From Pegoplata infirma (Eukaryota > Arthropoda > Insecta > Diptera > Anthomyiidae), in contig OY992540.1 of assembly GCA_963921195.1 (NCBI GenBank), positions 61,326,844-61,390,843 of the forward strand: a stretch of DNA of 64,000 bases, given 5' to 3'. This document shows, in pieces, positions 36,960-48,459 of the stretch. The position numbers were made by a program, and so were the translations under genes. The notes beneath the pieces are model-generated. The model worked only from the letters and a program-made list of their open reading frames with translations. It did no database searches and was not told the origin of the DNA. Position 1 is the stretch's first letter; each line of letters begins with the position of its first letter.

Positions 36960-38065
36960 GGGCCATTCCAAAAAATTTAGCTCAAATTTTAGTCATTTTT
37001 GGAAATGGTGTCTCAGATTAATTTGAACCTTGACACATAGATAGCCCTCATAAATATGATATATGTACCATATATCGTTTTTTTGCATTTGGTGTATTTA
37101 ACGAATTATGGCTGGTCAAAGATTGACTTTTTAAGCAAAAGTAAGAAAACTACATCACGTTTAAAGAGCTGTAACTTCTTAACCAATGACCCGATTTTCA
37201 CAAATTTAGGATCATGTGAAAGCTGGGGTTCTTCTTTTAGAAAATATTTTTAAAATAACAGTTTTTTTTACAGAAATGATGCAAAAATGCAAAAACATTT
37301 TTTCTTTTCGAATTTTTAAAAAAACATATCTTCGATTTTTTTTAAAAAAAATTCTGGTGAAAAATAACAATGTTTTGTATAACATATTCAAAATTCAGAG
37401 TGGGATCTCCATGGGATCAAAAACTATTCTGTTTTAAGTACGAGGTTTTCATATTTTCCCTTAGAAAATTTAAATTTCTAATGTTTTGAATGTTTTTCAA
37501 AATTTTAATAGTATAATTTTCTTTGAAAATTTAAATTTTTATATTGAAGAAACATAAAATTTTAATTTTCTAAGGTAAAATTTAAGAACTTCGTACTAAA
37601 ACCAGAATATTTTTTGATCCCATTGGGATCCCACTCTGAATTTTGGATATGTTGTACAAAACAGTATTGTTTATCACCAAACTTTTTTTTAAAAAAATCG
37701 AAGATGTGTTTTTTTAAATATTCGCAAAAAAAAAGTTTTTGAATTTTTGCAACACTTCTGAAAAAAAACCGTATTCTTTTGAAAATATTTCCTAAAAGAA
37801 GAAGAATTAAGCTTTCATATGAGCCATTACTTGTGATAATCGGATTACTAGTTAAAAAGTTACAGCACGTTAAACGTCATGTATTTTTCTGACTTTTGAT
37901 AAAAAAGTCGAACTTTGACCCGCGATAATTTGAAAACTACAGCAAATTTTGAAAATCCAAAAATGCAACATATCTCATATAAACGTGGATATCTATGAGC
38001 TAAATTCTCAGTGGCGTCCAAAGGCATGTTTCCGAACAGTTGGGCAAAAATTTTTGGAATTACCC
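36960..38065. mobile_element. 1.1-kb GGGCCATTCC foldback, TATA duplication
   Basis: The ends GGGCCATTCCAAAAA and TTTTTGGAATTACCC are flanked by TATA (36956-36959, 38066-38069). The arms of about 530 bp (36960-37495 and 37545-38065) are inverted copies at moderate identity, for example TCAAAGATTGACTTTTTAAG with TCAAAGTTCGACTTTTTTAT. No coding capacity. The same end and duplication length occur at 61418-63557. Confidence 0.8.
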
Positions 38066-38069
38066 TATA

Positions 38070-41000
38070 GAACATTTTTTATAGAAAATTCTATAGTTAT
38101 GATAGCTATATAATTTTCTATAGAAAATTTTTTGTTGTCGATAACTATAGAATTTTCTATAGAAATTTTTTTATTGATAACTATAAAATTTTAAATATAA
38201 ATTTTTTACTATCGATAACTATAGAATTTTATATAAAACTGTCTTTTATCGATAACTATAGATTGTTTTATAGAAATTTTTTTGTTATCGATAACTATAG
38301 AATTTTCTATAGAATATTTTTTATAAAAAATTCTTTAGTTGTCGATACCAAAAAATTTTCTATAGAAAATGCTATAGTTATCGATAGCTATAGAAATGTC
38401 TAAATAACATTTTTTGTTATCGATAACTATAGAATGTTCTATAGAAAACTTTTTGAGATCGATAGAACAGTTTTTGTAATCGATGACTACAGAATTTTAT
38501 ATAAATCAGTTTTTGTTATCGATAACTATAGAATGTTCTATAGAAATTTTTTTGTTGTCGACTATAGAATTTTCTTTAGAACATTGTTTGTTATCGATAA
38601 CTTAAGATTTTTCAAGTTTTTTTTTTTGTTATCGATAACAAGAACAAATTGTCTTCGAGAATTGTTTGCTATCGATTTTCTGTTACAATTTTTTTTTTTG
38701 ATAATTTTAAAATTTTCTATTGAACATTTTTTGCTATCGATAACAATAGAGTTTTATATAGAACATTTTTGAGATCGATTACACTAGAATTTTCCATTAA
38801 AATTTGTTTGCTATCGATAACTCTAAATTTTATATAAAAATTTTTCGTTATCAATAAGTATAGAATTTTATATAGAAAATTTTTTGTTATCGATATAGAA
38901 TTAATTTTTATTATCGATAACTTAAGAATTTTCTATAGAAAATTTATGGTTGTCGATAACTTAAGAAATTGTTACAGATTTTTTTGTTATCGATAACTAT
39001 AGAATTTTTATTCGAAAATTTTTTGTTATCGATAACTATAGAATTTTCTATAAAAAATTTTTTGTTATCGATAACTAAAGAATTTTCTATAGAACATTTT
39101 TTGTTATCGATAACTATAGAATTTTCTATAGAAAATTTTTTGTTATCGATAACTATAGAATTTTTTATAAAAAATTGTTTGTTATCGATAACAATAGAAT
39201 TTTCTACAGAAAATTTTTTGTTATCGATAACTATAGAATTTTCTATAGAAATAAAAATTTCTTATCGATAACTATAGAATTTTCTATAGAAAATTTTTTT
39301 TGTTATCGATAACTATAGAATTTTCTATAGAACATTTTTTGTTTTCGTTAACTTTAGAATTTTCTATAGAAAATTTTTTGTTATCGATAACTATAGAATT
39401 TTCTATAGAAATTTTTTTTTATCGATAACTATATAATTTTCTATAGAAAATTGTTTGTTATCGATAGCTATATAATTTTCTTCAGGAAATTTTTTGTTTT
39501 CGATTATTACAGAATTTTCTATAGACAATTTTTAGTTATCGATAACTATGGAATTTTCTATAGAAATTTTATTGCTATCGATAACTATAGAATTTTCTAT
39601 AGAAAATTTTTTGTTATCGATAACTATAGAAATTTCTATAGAAAATTTTTTGTTATCGATGACTATAGAATTTTCTACAGAAATTTGTTGCAATCGATAA
39701 ATATGAAATTTTATATAGACTTTTTTTGTTTTCGATAACTTTGGAATTTTCTATTAAAATTTTTTTGTTATCGATAAATATAACAATAATATTTTCATAT
39801 AAAATTTTTTGTTGTCGATAACTGTGTTATCGATAACAATACAGTTCTTTGTTATCGATAACGATACAGTTATCGATTACTTTATAATTTTCTATGAAAA
39901 ATAATTTTGCAATCAGTAAGTGCAGAATAGTTTTTTATAAAATTTCGTATCGATAACCAGAGAATTTTCTATGAGAAATGTCTTTTTACCGATTACTATA
40001 GAATTTTCTATGAAAAATATTTTGCTATCGATATTAAGAATTTTTCACAGAGATTTTTGTAGTAAATTTTAAAAATCAATGGGCCTTACCACAAGAAAAC
40101 AAAAAGCCTATTTTAACAAAAGTTTTATTTTAAATTTAAAATTTTCAATACATCTTTTGAAAGTCGATTTTAAAAACAAAAACAATTTGTATGGAAATGA
40201 AATTAAAAGCTGATTTTAAATATATTTTATTTTTCTATGGTAAGGCTGAATAACTACAGAATTTTCAATAGAAAAATTCTTGTTATTGATAACTATAGAA
40301 TATTCAATAGAAAAATGTTTGTTATCGATATCTATATATTTTTTTTTTTAATTTGTTTGTTATCGATAGCTATAGAATTTTCTATGGAAAATTTTTGTTT
40401 TCGATAGCTATAGAATTTTCTATAGAAAATTTTTGATATCGTAGCTATAGATTTTCTAAAGAAAATTGTTTGTTATCGATAGCTATATAATTTTCTTCAG
40501 GAAATTTTTTGTTTTCGATTATTACAGAATTTTCTATAGACAATTTTTAGTTATCGATAATTATGGAATTTTCTATAGAAAATTTTTTGCTATTGATAAC
40601 TATAGAATTTTCTATAGAAAATTTTTTGTTATCGATAACTATAGAAACTTCTATAGAAAATTTTTTGTTATCGATAACTATAGAATTTTCTACAGAAATT
40701 TTTTGTAATCGATAAAAATGGAAATTTTATATAGACTTTTTTGTTTTCGATAACTATAGAATTTTCTATAGAAAATTTTTTGTTATCGATAACTATAGAA
40801 TTTTCTATAGAAAATTTTTTGTTATCGATAACTATAGAATTTTCTATAGAAAATTTTTTTTTATCTATAACTATAGAAATTTTCTAACTATAGAATTTTC
40901 TATAGAAAATTTTTTGTTATCGATAACTATAGAATTTTCTATAGAAAATTTTTTTGTTATCGATAACTATAGAATTTTCTATAGAAAATTTTTTGTTATC

Positions 41001-42085
41001 GATAACTATAGAATTTTTTATAAAAAATTTTTTGTTATCGATAACTATAGAATTTTCTATAAAAAATTTTTTGTTTTCGATAACTATAGAATTATCTATA
41101 GAAAATTTTTTGCTATCGATAACTATAGAATTTTCTATAGAAAATTTTTTGTTATCGATAACTATAGAATTTTCTATAGAAAATTTTTTTGTTATCGATA
41201 ACTATAGAATTTTCTATAGAAAATTTTTTGTTATCGATTACTATAGAATTTTCTATAGAAAATTTTTTGGTATCGATAACTATAGAATTTTCTATAGAAA
41301 ATTTTTTGTTATCGATAACTATAGAATTTTCTATAGAAATTTTTTTGTTATCGATAACTATAGAATTTTCTACAGAAATTTTTTGCAATCGATAGCTATA
41401 GAATTTTCTATAGAAAATTTTTTGATATCGATCGCTATAGAATTTTCTGTAGATACTTTTTTGTTATCGATAACTACAGCATTTGCTATAGAAAATTTTA
41501 TAGAATTTTCTATAGAAAATTTGTTGGTATCGATAACTATAGATTTATCTATATAAAATTTTTTGTTATCGATATCAATAGAACATTTTTTGTTAACGAT
41601 AACTATAGAATTTTCTATAGACAATTTTTTGTTATCGATAACTATATAATTTTCTATAGAAAATTATTTGTTATCGGTAACAATAGAATTTTCTATAGAA
41701 ATTTTTTTGTTAAGGATACCAATAGAATTTTCAACAGAAACTAAAGAATTTGATAAAAAGTTTTGTTTTGACAGCTTTAGAATTTTCGAAAAAAAATTTT
41801 GTTATTGAAAACATTAGGATTTTTTAAAGAAATTTTTGTTTGTTTCCGATAACTGTAGAATTTTTAACGAAAAATTTTTTTCCATCGATAACTATAAAAT
41901 TTTATACAAATTTTTTTTTGTAAACAATAAATATAGAATTTTTCTATTGAACTTTTTTAGTTATCGATAACTAAAAAAATTTCCATAGAAAATTATTTCC
42001 TATCGATAACTATAGAATTTTTTATATTCTATCGATAACTATAGAATTTTCTATAGAAAATTTTTTATTATCCATAACAACAGAA
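38070..42085 (+). repeat. 39-bp satellite, main array
   Basis: The unit consists of GTTATCGATAACTATAGAAT followed by TTTCTATAGAAAATTTTTT. It is made of three palindromes (TTATCGATAA, CTATAG, TTTTCTATAGAAAA). Units are most uniform at 40740-41400 and decay toward both edges. The period is a multiple of three and free of stops in several frames on both strands, so it yields phantom proteins with 13-residue repeats. A small insertion sits at 40081-40248. Confidence 0.95.
40081..40248. mobile_element. 168-bp GGGCCTTACC MITE in the 39-bp array
   Basis: GGGCCTTACCACAAG at the left and CTATGGTAAGGCT at the right are complementary. The inside is AT-rich with GATTTTAAA words. Flanks are satellite. 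Target duplication not resolved. Confidence 0.5.
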
Positions 42086-43049
42086 TTTTTTTTTAATTTT
42101 CTAACCCATTGTGTTAAATATTTGTAAACTCTTGTTTTATTATTTTTTTTTTTTTTTTCATTCTGGTCACTTTTGTTATTTGGTTGTAACATTATAGCCA
42201 ATTATATATGATGTTAATCAAAAAAAAAAATAAAAATTGTTACAAAAACGACCGTTTTGTTTTACACAACAGTTCAGTCACGCGATTTACATGTCACACT
42301 TATTTCTAATTACATTATTTCAAATTTGTCACTTAGCTTTTAGTAAACACTTTTACTCACTCCAGCCATTCAAACCATCACATTGTATTCATTCATACAA
42401 GAAGGAATGTTAATAACATGTCACTCACGTGCTTGTACAAAGTGGCATTTATGTGAATATTTATTTAGTTTATCATTTAATTTAGAAAAAAAAAGTTTAT
42501 TTTTGTTTAGTTACTGATATTTATTTAATTTAATTATATTGTTTAATTGGTAAATTGTTGTTCATGTTGTTTTATTTATTTTTACTCGTATTGTTTTTCC
42601 TAGGAGATTTGTTTGCTTTTTAGTTTTATTTTTGTTAAAGTTTTATATTTATTTTTTCTTGTATTATAGAGAGATAGAGAAAATAGTGCAATAATTGAAA
42701 TATTGTTGGTAGGAATATATGTTTGTATATAGCATATGCATTTCCCATAATACTTAAATATCATTTATGACATTTATATGTTGTTATATACAATATTTAC
42801 AAAATTCAAATGAGTTTTATATGAGTTTTGCAACAGAAAACTTAAAAATATTTATACACTTTTTTTCGAAAAGTTTTTGTGTTAGCAATTTGTTATTTAA
42901 ATGTGTATGATATATTTGTACATAAAATGTTATTTATAATCGAATTATATATTTAAAATTATTCTATTGAATTTTCTGTTCTTAGAGAATTTTTGTCATT
43001 TGTTTAAATTTTATTATGATTTTATAGAAGTTTATTGTTTAGTTGGGAA
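42086..43049. other. AT-rich stretch, no gene seen
   Basis: Unique-looking AT-rich DNA with T runs; no repeat borders or coding signal. Confidence 0.4.
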
Positions 43050-43051
43050 TT

Positions 43052-44207
43052 CCCAGTCAGAAAAATACAATCGCAAAAGCGCTGTGAAAGCGTTGTAAAC
43101 GGTTCTACAAGCGTTCCATTTACCATCTTGAAAGCGCTTTCAGATGATCCGAATGATAACATCGATCTACGCTAGGTTTAAAGCGTTTTAAAAGCGTTTT
43201 AAAAAAGTGCTTTCAGAACGTTTTGTTAAAAGTCATGAAAGCGCTTTAAAATCTAAAAGTAAAGCACTTATAAAGAGCTTAAATACAAAAATTAAAGATA
43301 TTTTCCAGCGATTGTTAACTCTTGGAACAATCCTATTGCTGAAATTCAACGAAAATTGCATGTTTTTCATACCGTTAACTCTCCAAATAAAGCTCCATTG
43401 GTATATCCTCTCTTTAAAAACAAAAAGTATTCTCTTGGCAAAGTAATGGAATCCACTGAAACAAAAGTTGTGTTTTCTTTTATTAATATTCATGGTTTCA
43501 AAATTACTGCATCCCATCCTGATAACGCAATTCTACTTAGTAATGGAAATATTATGATAGTAAACCAAATTTTTAGTACAAATCGATCTAAACACACATG
43601 AGATAATATATATTTAAAAGGCAACATCTTTAATGAAATAAACGATTATTTTGTCTATCCAATTCCATCAAAAGAAATAGGACTTTATAACGTTGAAAAT
43701 TTACGTGAAGATGTTATTGAAGTCAGTGTGCATATTGTAGAAGTTAAATGCATTATTTGTAAATTTTATAACGAAACTATTGCTATAACTCTTTTGAATA
43801 AATGATAATAATAAAACTTAAAATAGATTTACAAATTAAAAAATGTTTTATGTTTTCAAAATTTTGCGTTTTCAATGTGGTGAAAAATTATTTAAATTGA
43901 TTTAACAAAATGTATGTACAACGAAAAAAATTTAAAAACGTTTGCAAAAACTGCTTTAAAACCATTTAATTTTGAAACGAACATGTATTTTGTTAATAAA
44001 GTGCTTTCAAAACGCTTTTCGGAAACGCTCTCAAGGCGTTCGAATAAAGCGTTTTGATAATGCTTTTTTTTTTGTTACAGTGCTTTCAGAACGCTTTTCG
44101 AAAACGCTCGCAAAGCGTTCGAGAATAACGTTTTGAGAACGTTCTTTTTTTGTTACAGTGCTTTCAGAACGCTTTTTTTTTATAACCGTCGTCAATTTCT
44201 GCTTGGG
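43052..44207. mobile_element. 1.16-kb CCCAGTCAGAAA element filled with AAAGCGCTTT words
   Basis: The ends CCCAGTCAGAAAAATAC and CAATTTCTGCTTGGG are imperfectly complementary and are flanked by TT (43050-43051, 44208-44209). Both outer parts (43070-43260 and 43940-44185) are packed with AAAGCGCTTT, GCTTTCAGAACG, CGTTTT and AAGCGTT in both orientations. Between them is an unrelated coding relic (43290-43804). Confidence 0.7.
43290..43804 (+). pseudogene. Coding relic of unknown function inside the GCGCTT element
   Basis: One frame stays open for about 170 codons with a single TGA at 43599. It starts near YFPAIVNSWNNPIAEIQRKL, runs through LVYPLFKNKKYSLGKVMEST, FSFINIHGFKITASHPDN and LSNGNIMIVNQIF, and after the stop continues LKGNIFNEINDYFVYPIPS, NVENLREDVIEVSV, and ends at TGA 43802-43804. 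Composition and residue pattern (alternating hydrophobics, GN turns) look like a real protein, not repeat translation. I do not recognise a named domain. It may be part of an autonomous partner or a captured host exon. Confidence 0.6.
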
Positions 44208-44209
44208 TT

Positions 44210-45005
44210 CTTTAAAATTTATTTACCTTAAAGCATATACAGAAGCCCACACCATAAGTTGATCAGTAGATCAGTGATAAAAATTCGGTAGGACAAAGTT
44301 AATACTGATAGGGACATTTCGATTGAGAGGCGAAGTTTTGTAGTACGGGGATGTTTTCGGTGGATCAATACAATAAATAGAGAATAAATGTCCTTTAAAT
44401 CATTTTGTGTTTCACAACCCATCTGTTACCCCGTAAACTGTTACATTAATTACCACATATTAATTTGGATTTGAGTTCCAATTTCTGAAATTCTCCTTTA
44501 CAAAAATCTTTATTTTATTCTTCACAAACCCATTTAGCCGAGAATCATGTTCGCTCTGGTAAACATTTGACAAAAAAAATTAAAAAAATGTTATAAAAAA
44601 TTGTGAATAAAAAAAAAAATAAATCTTGTCCCCTGTTGCATTTTATTCCTTCCCCCTTCAATTCCTTTTCGGTTTCTTTCTTTTCTAACAGCATTAAACA
44701 AATAAAACATCTAGTGATATTTTAAATAATTGTTTACTCACTTTAACTCTCTAAACTTCGAAAATATCAAAAACCATAATTTATGAAATCGGAAAAGTTC
44801 CGAAGTAAAATTTTAACCCCTTTTACTTTCTAAGTAGTAGAAATTCCGAAATGTGTTTTTCCGTAATGTTTTGTTTCTATAGAGGATTCTCCATTCCAAA
44901 AATTAAGTTTTTATGATCATTATTTTAGAAGATCGAAACTTTATACAGAGTACTTTTCGGGATGAGTTTTTTCGCTAAATAATACTACATTTCAAACTTC
45001 AAGAA
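44210..45005. other. AT-rich stretch, no gene seen
   Basis: Slightly GC-richer at 44230-44420 (GAAGCCCACACCATAAG), otherwise AT-rich. No motif or frame I can support. Confidence 0.4.
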
Positions 45006-45690
45006 TTAGAAAAAGTAAAAAAGTTTAATTCGGCCTTTCTGAATGTATTGATACCTTCCACGATGTAAAAAAAGATTATAAGCAAACAAAAAAGAATTTT
45101 TTTTTTTTAAATCCGTGAAAAAAAATTTTTGTGAAAAAAAAAAATCGGCGAAAAAAATATATGTTTGTACTTGATTAACTACCATTCTGTGATCAATGCG
45201 TCAACCAACAGCCGAAGTAAAGCAGGTTGTATTTTTAGGTTTTTTGAATGTACCAAAATTTTCGGGGTATGCTTACATTTTCCTTGAACCGATTTCGCTC
45301 AGATGCAAAATCAAACTACTTAGGACAACACCAAATAAATATGTCAAGTAATACAGGCGGACAGACATCTTTATACTTTATGGAGTACTTGACCGATATT
45401 TCGTGAGTTACAAACGGAATGACAAACTTATAATAATAATTTGATCCAATGATCAGTTTTTATTTATTTATCCAATTTAATTACAAATAATTTTTAATAA
45501 TTTAGACCTAAACGAGAACTGGTAACAATGACCGTCTTCGCGTTGTAGCGAAATCTACCAAGGGTTTTTGTGGAAATCAAACCCACGACCCCCTGTTTCA
45601 TATGCTAGCACGCTACCAACTAACCTACTGGGCCCCCTATGACAAACTTATATAAACCCTCTACAACTAAGAAGGGTGGTCTTTCGAAGG
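45006..45690 (-). repeat. Calyptrate-type dispersed repeat, minus copy split by a SINE
   Basis: It begins AAAAAGTAAAAAAGTTTAATTC, has TCAACCAACAGCCGAAGTAA near 45198 (subfamily of 7106 and 54541), GGCGGACAGACATC near 45358, and ACAAACGGAATGACAAACTTATA. It is then interrupted by the SINE at 45433-45638 and resumes with AACCCTCTACAACTAAG. Confidence 0.75.
45433..45638 (-). mobile_element. tRNA-derived SINE with 14-bp target duplication
   Basis: The minus strand opens at 45638 with a tRNA-like head: GGGGGCCCAGTAGGTTAG, a box A of the form TAGGTTAGTTGG, and GGTTTGATTTCC as box B about 40 nt later. A non-tRNA body follows and an AT-rich tail of TTATTA repeats. ATGACAAACTTATA flanks it at 45419-45432 and 45639-45652. 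It would be transcribed by RNA polymerase III and moved by a LINE reverse transcriptase. The head is close to a tRNA but lacks a clean cloverleaf. Confidence 0.85.
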
Positions 45691-45804
45691 GCACCCACAG
45701 ATTTTCTTGAAACTTACATAAATGAGGGGAGAACAATAAGAGCTACCTGTTTTTTTAGCTGCATAATCTCTAATTTAAAAAAGGGTTGCCGCCTTAACAA
45801 AAAA

Positions 45805-46745
45805 AAAATATCGATGAAAAAATTTTCTATAGAAATTTCTATAGTTATCGATAAAAAAAATGTTCTATAGAAAATTATTTAGTAATCGATAGCAAAAAAT
45901 TTTCATAGAAAATTCTAAAGTTATCGACAGCAAAAATTTTCTATAGAATATTCTATAGTTATTGATAGAAAACAATGTTTTATAAAAAATTCTATAGTTA
46001 TCCATAGAAAAAAATTCTGAGTTATCGATAAAAAAAAATTCTTTAGAATATTCTATAGTTATTGATGACAAAAAATGTTCTACAGAAAATTCTATAGTTA
46101 TCGATAACAAAACACTTGGTATTTTTTGTGATTTATATCTTTAATAATTTTCTGTATAAATTTCTATTGTTATCGATAGAAAAATGTTTTCTATAGAAAA
46201 AATCAAAAAAGTTTCGATAGAAAATTCTACAGAAAAAACAAAAAATTTTCGATAGACAATTGATAACAAAAACTTTTCTATAGAGAACTCTATAGTTATC
46301 GATAGCAAAAAATGTTCTATAAAACACTCAATAGTTATCTATAATAAAAAAATTTTTATAGAAATTTCTTTGCTAATAGATAGCAAAAAAATTTCTATAG
46401 AAAATTTTGTTGTTATCGGTAGCAAAACAAAACTTTTGTAATCGGTACTAAAGAAATTTCTATAGAAAATTCTATTGTTATCGGTTTTAAAAAAAAAATT
46501 TCTTTAAAAAATTCTATAGTTATCAATACCAAAAAAATTTGGGTAGAAAATTTTATAGGTATCGATGACAAAAAACTTTCTATAAAAAATATTATAGTTA
46601 TCGATAACAAGCAACTTTCTATAGAAAATTCTATAGTTAAAGAAAACAAAAAATTTTCGATAAAAATTTCTATAGTTAAAGAAAACAAAAAATTTTCTAT
46701 AGAAATTTATAGTTATTGATAACCATTCATTTAGTTATCGATAAC
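45805..46745 (-). repeat. 39-bp satellite, degenerate inverted array
   Basis: Units read ATAGTTATCGATAACAAAAA and TTTTCTATAGAAAATTCT, the complement of 38070-42085. They are strongly decayed, with many substitutions and indels, and include GTTATCGGT variants. Confidence 0.85.
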
Positions 46746-47111
46746 AAAGCCCCCCCAGAAAAATTTTAGCCCCCCCCCCAGAATTTTAATCATTCTCAAT
46801 TTTTTTTTTCAATAATAATAATATGTAATGAGTCTTTAGGACTCGTTATGATTATTCAATGAGTTCTAAGGACTCGTAATGATTATTATATAAGATCTAA
46901 TAGTTTTTCCCATTAAAAAATAGTCTGAATTATTGAAAAAAGTTTTTATATGAATCTGATGTTTTTGTCAGTAATAAAAACTTTTCCGAATCTTTGGGAA
47001 TTACCTTCAGGAAAACATTTTAACTTCTTTAATTTAAAAAATTTTCTAAATTCTAAGGGGTTTTTTATAGACAAAAGTTATTGAAAGAAAGAATCTGAGA
47101 ATTTTGACTAA
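46746..47111. other. C-tracts and short tandem repeat
   Basis: Two C runs (7 at about 46750 and 11 at about 46770) with AGAAAAATTTTAG between them; matching G/C runs lie at 48026-48046. 46830-46885 has two copies of ATGAGT.CT..GGACTCGT.ATGATTATT. These may be the outer parts of an element that encloses 47115-47735, but I cannot prove its ends. Confidence 0.4.
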
Positions 47112-47114
47112 TAA

Positions 47115-47735
47115 CACAGTGCAACACCCAAAATCGGAATGGGATGAAACCAAAAGCAAATGAAAGTTGACATATTCCATAACAAACCCCTCAAGGCTTT
47201 TTTCTAGTTCAGAGCTAGATTTTGTTTTACATGCATTTGAAGTTAGTGCACTTTTATTATAATTATAATAATAAATGCTTGAAAACTGTATCAGTGGCGA
47301 ATGATTAATATTGTAATTGCCTTTAAATAACAATCATACGCAACGGTGTCCAGTGATTTATATTAATAATTGCCTTTAAATAACAATCATACGCAACGGT
47401 GTACAATGGTTTATTTTAATAATTTGGCTATTCAGTGAATAGGTACTGGACCGATTGCAGCAAAATTCATACCAGTCATAGCTGAAGTAATTTTGAGCTT
47501 AAGTTTGGAAACTGGACCCTACATGTCCAATAAGGGCACCACCAGGGGCCTTTAAAGTAGGACATGTTTAGTACACAAAAACTTTAAATGCTTTAAAATC
47601 ACCAACTTTAAATGCGTGTAAAATAAAATCTAGCTCTGACCTTAAAAAAAGGCCTTGATGGTTTTGTTATGGAAAACGTCAGCTTTCATTTGCTTTTGGT
47701 TTCATCCCATTCCGATTCGATTTTGTATCACTGTG
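47115..47735. mobile_element. 621-bp CACAGTG element with TAA flanks
   Basis: The left end CACAGTGCAACACCC and the right end ATTTTGTATCACTGTG are complementary. The arms agree over about 140 bp (CGGAATGGGATGAAACC, AAGCAAATGAAAG). TAA lies on both sides (47112-47114, 47736-47738). Inside, a 53-bp unit (TGCCTTTAAATAACAATCAT...) is tandemly duplicated at 47318 and 47371. No coding region. Confidence 0.7.
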
Positions 47736-48074
47736 TAATCATGAACTTTTGTAATCATCAGAACTTTTTCTTGAAAAAAATCATAGTAATCTAATGATTT
47801 TACTATAGGAAAAACATTAAAAATCTTTCATTCTCAAAACATATCTAGGAGTTCTAAATTTCCGAAAAATCTACAGAATCAAAATTAAAAAAAAAATATG
47901 AATTTTTAACCGCTTTCAGGGGGCATTCGTTTCTAAGACACCTAGACGCATATTAAAGGGAACGCTTCAGGAATAGGTCTGGGTTTTTCTATTAAAAAAA
48001 TACCAAAAAATCAAAAAAAAATCTAGGGGGGGCTTTAGCCCCCCCCAGAAATGTTGGCTTCCTACGCCAATGTC

Positions 48075-48281
48075 TGGACCTATCGGGTCCGAACCCAATG
48101 GGGTCGTCAAATGTGTATGAACTAAGTTGAAATAAAAAAGATTTCAGTTAACTAATTTTTGGCAAAACATTTTTGCTAACTTTACCAAAAAAATTGTGGG
48201 CTCAAAATTAGCAAATTTTCTTGTAGGTTTACAAGCTTTTTTTCCTAACATTACAGTTTTTTTTTTTTTTGAGTGTATAAG
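48075..48281. mobile_element. Truncated second copy of the 33873 element
   Basis: It aligns with 34560-34763: GACCTATCGGGTCCGAACCC, then TTGGCAAAACATTTTTGC, and ends TTTTTTTTTTTGAGTG before TA. The left end and most of the body are absent. Confidence 0.8.
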
Positions 48282-48289
48282 GAGCATAG

Positions 48290-48452
48290 GGCCATAGCAC
48301 CACAAGATAAGTGTTTTAATTTCCTTTAATCTGATAAACGTCAACTCCCCCCTGACAAATCAACCCTCCTAAAAATGAGTTGGGGCGTAAAAAAAAAATA
48401 CGTGTCGAATAAATTTTCGTTCTGAACAACACAAGGAAGACTCCCCTTGTAA
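48290..48452. repeat. Old partial copy of the CAAGGGAAGT element
   Basis: It shares CCCCCCTGACAAATCAACCC, GAGTTGGGGCGTAAAAAAAA and ATACGTGTC with 28750-28830 and ends GACTCCCCTTG followed by TAA. Diverged and 5'-incomplete. Confidence 0.55.
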
Positions 48453-48459
48453 GACATTT

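Noticed and set aside
36605..46745. CRISPR-like array of regular units
   Set aside because: The units are contiguous satellite with no unique spacers, in a eukaryotic sequence.
47046..47333. Minus-strand 95-codon frame
   Set aside because: It lies across the arm of a CACAGTG inverted-repeat element and has no recognisable protein features.
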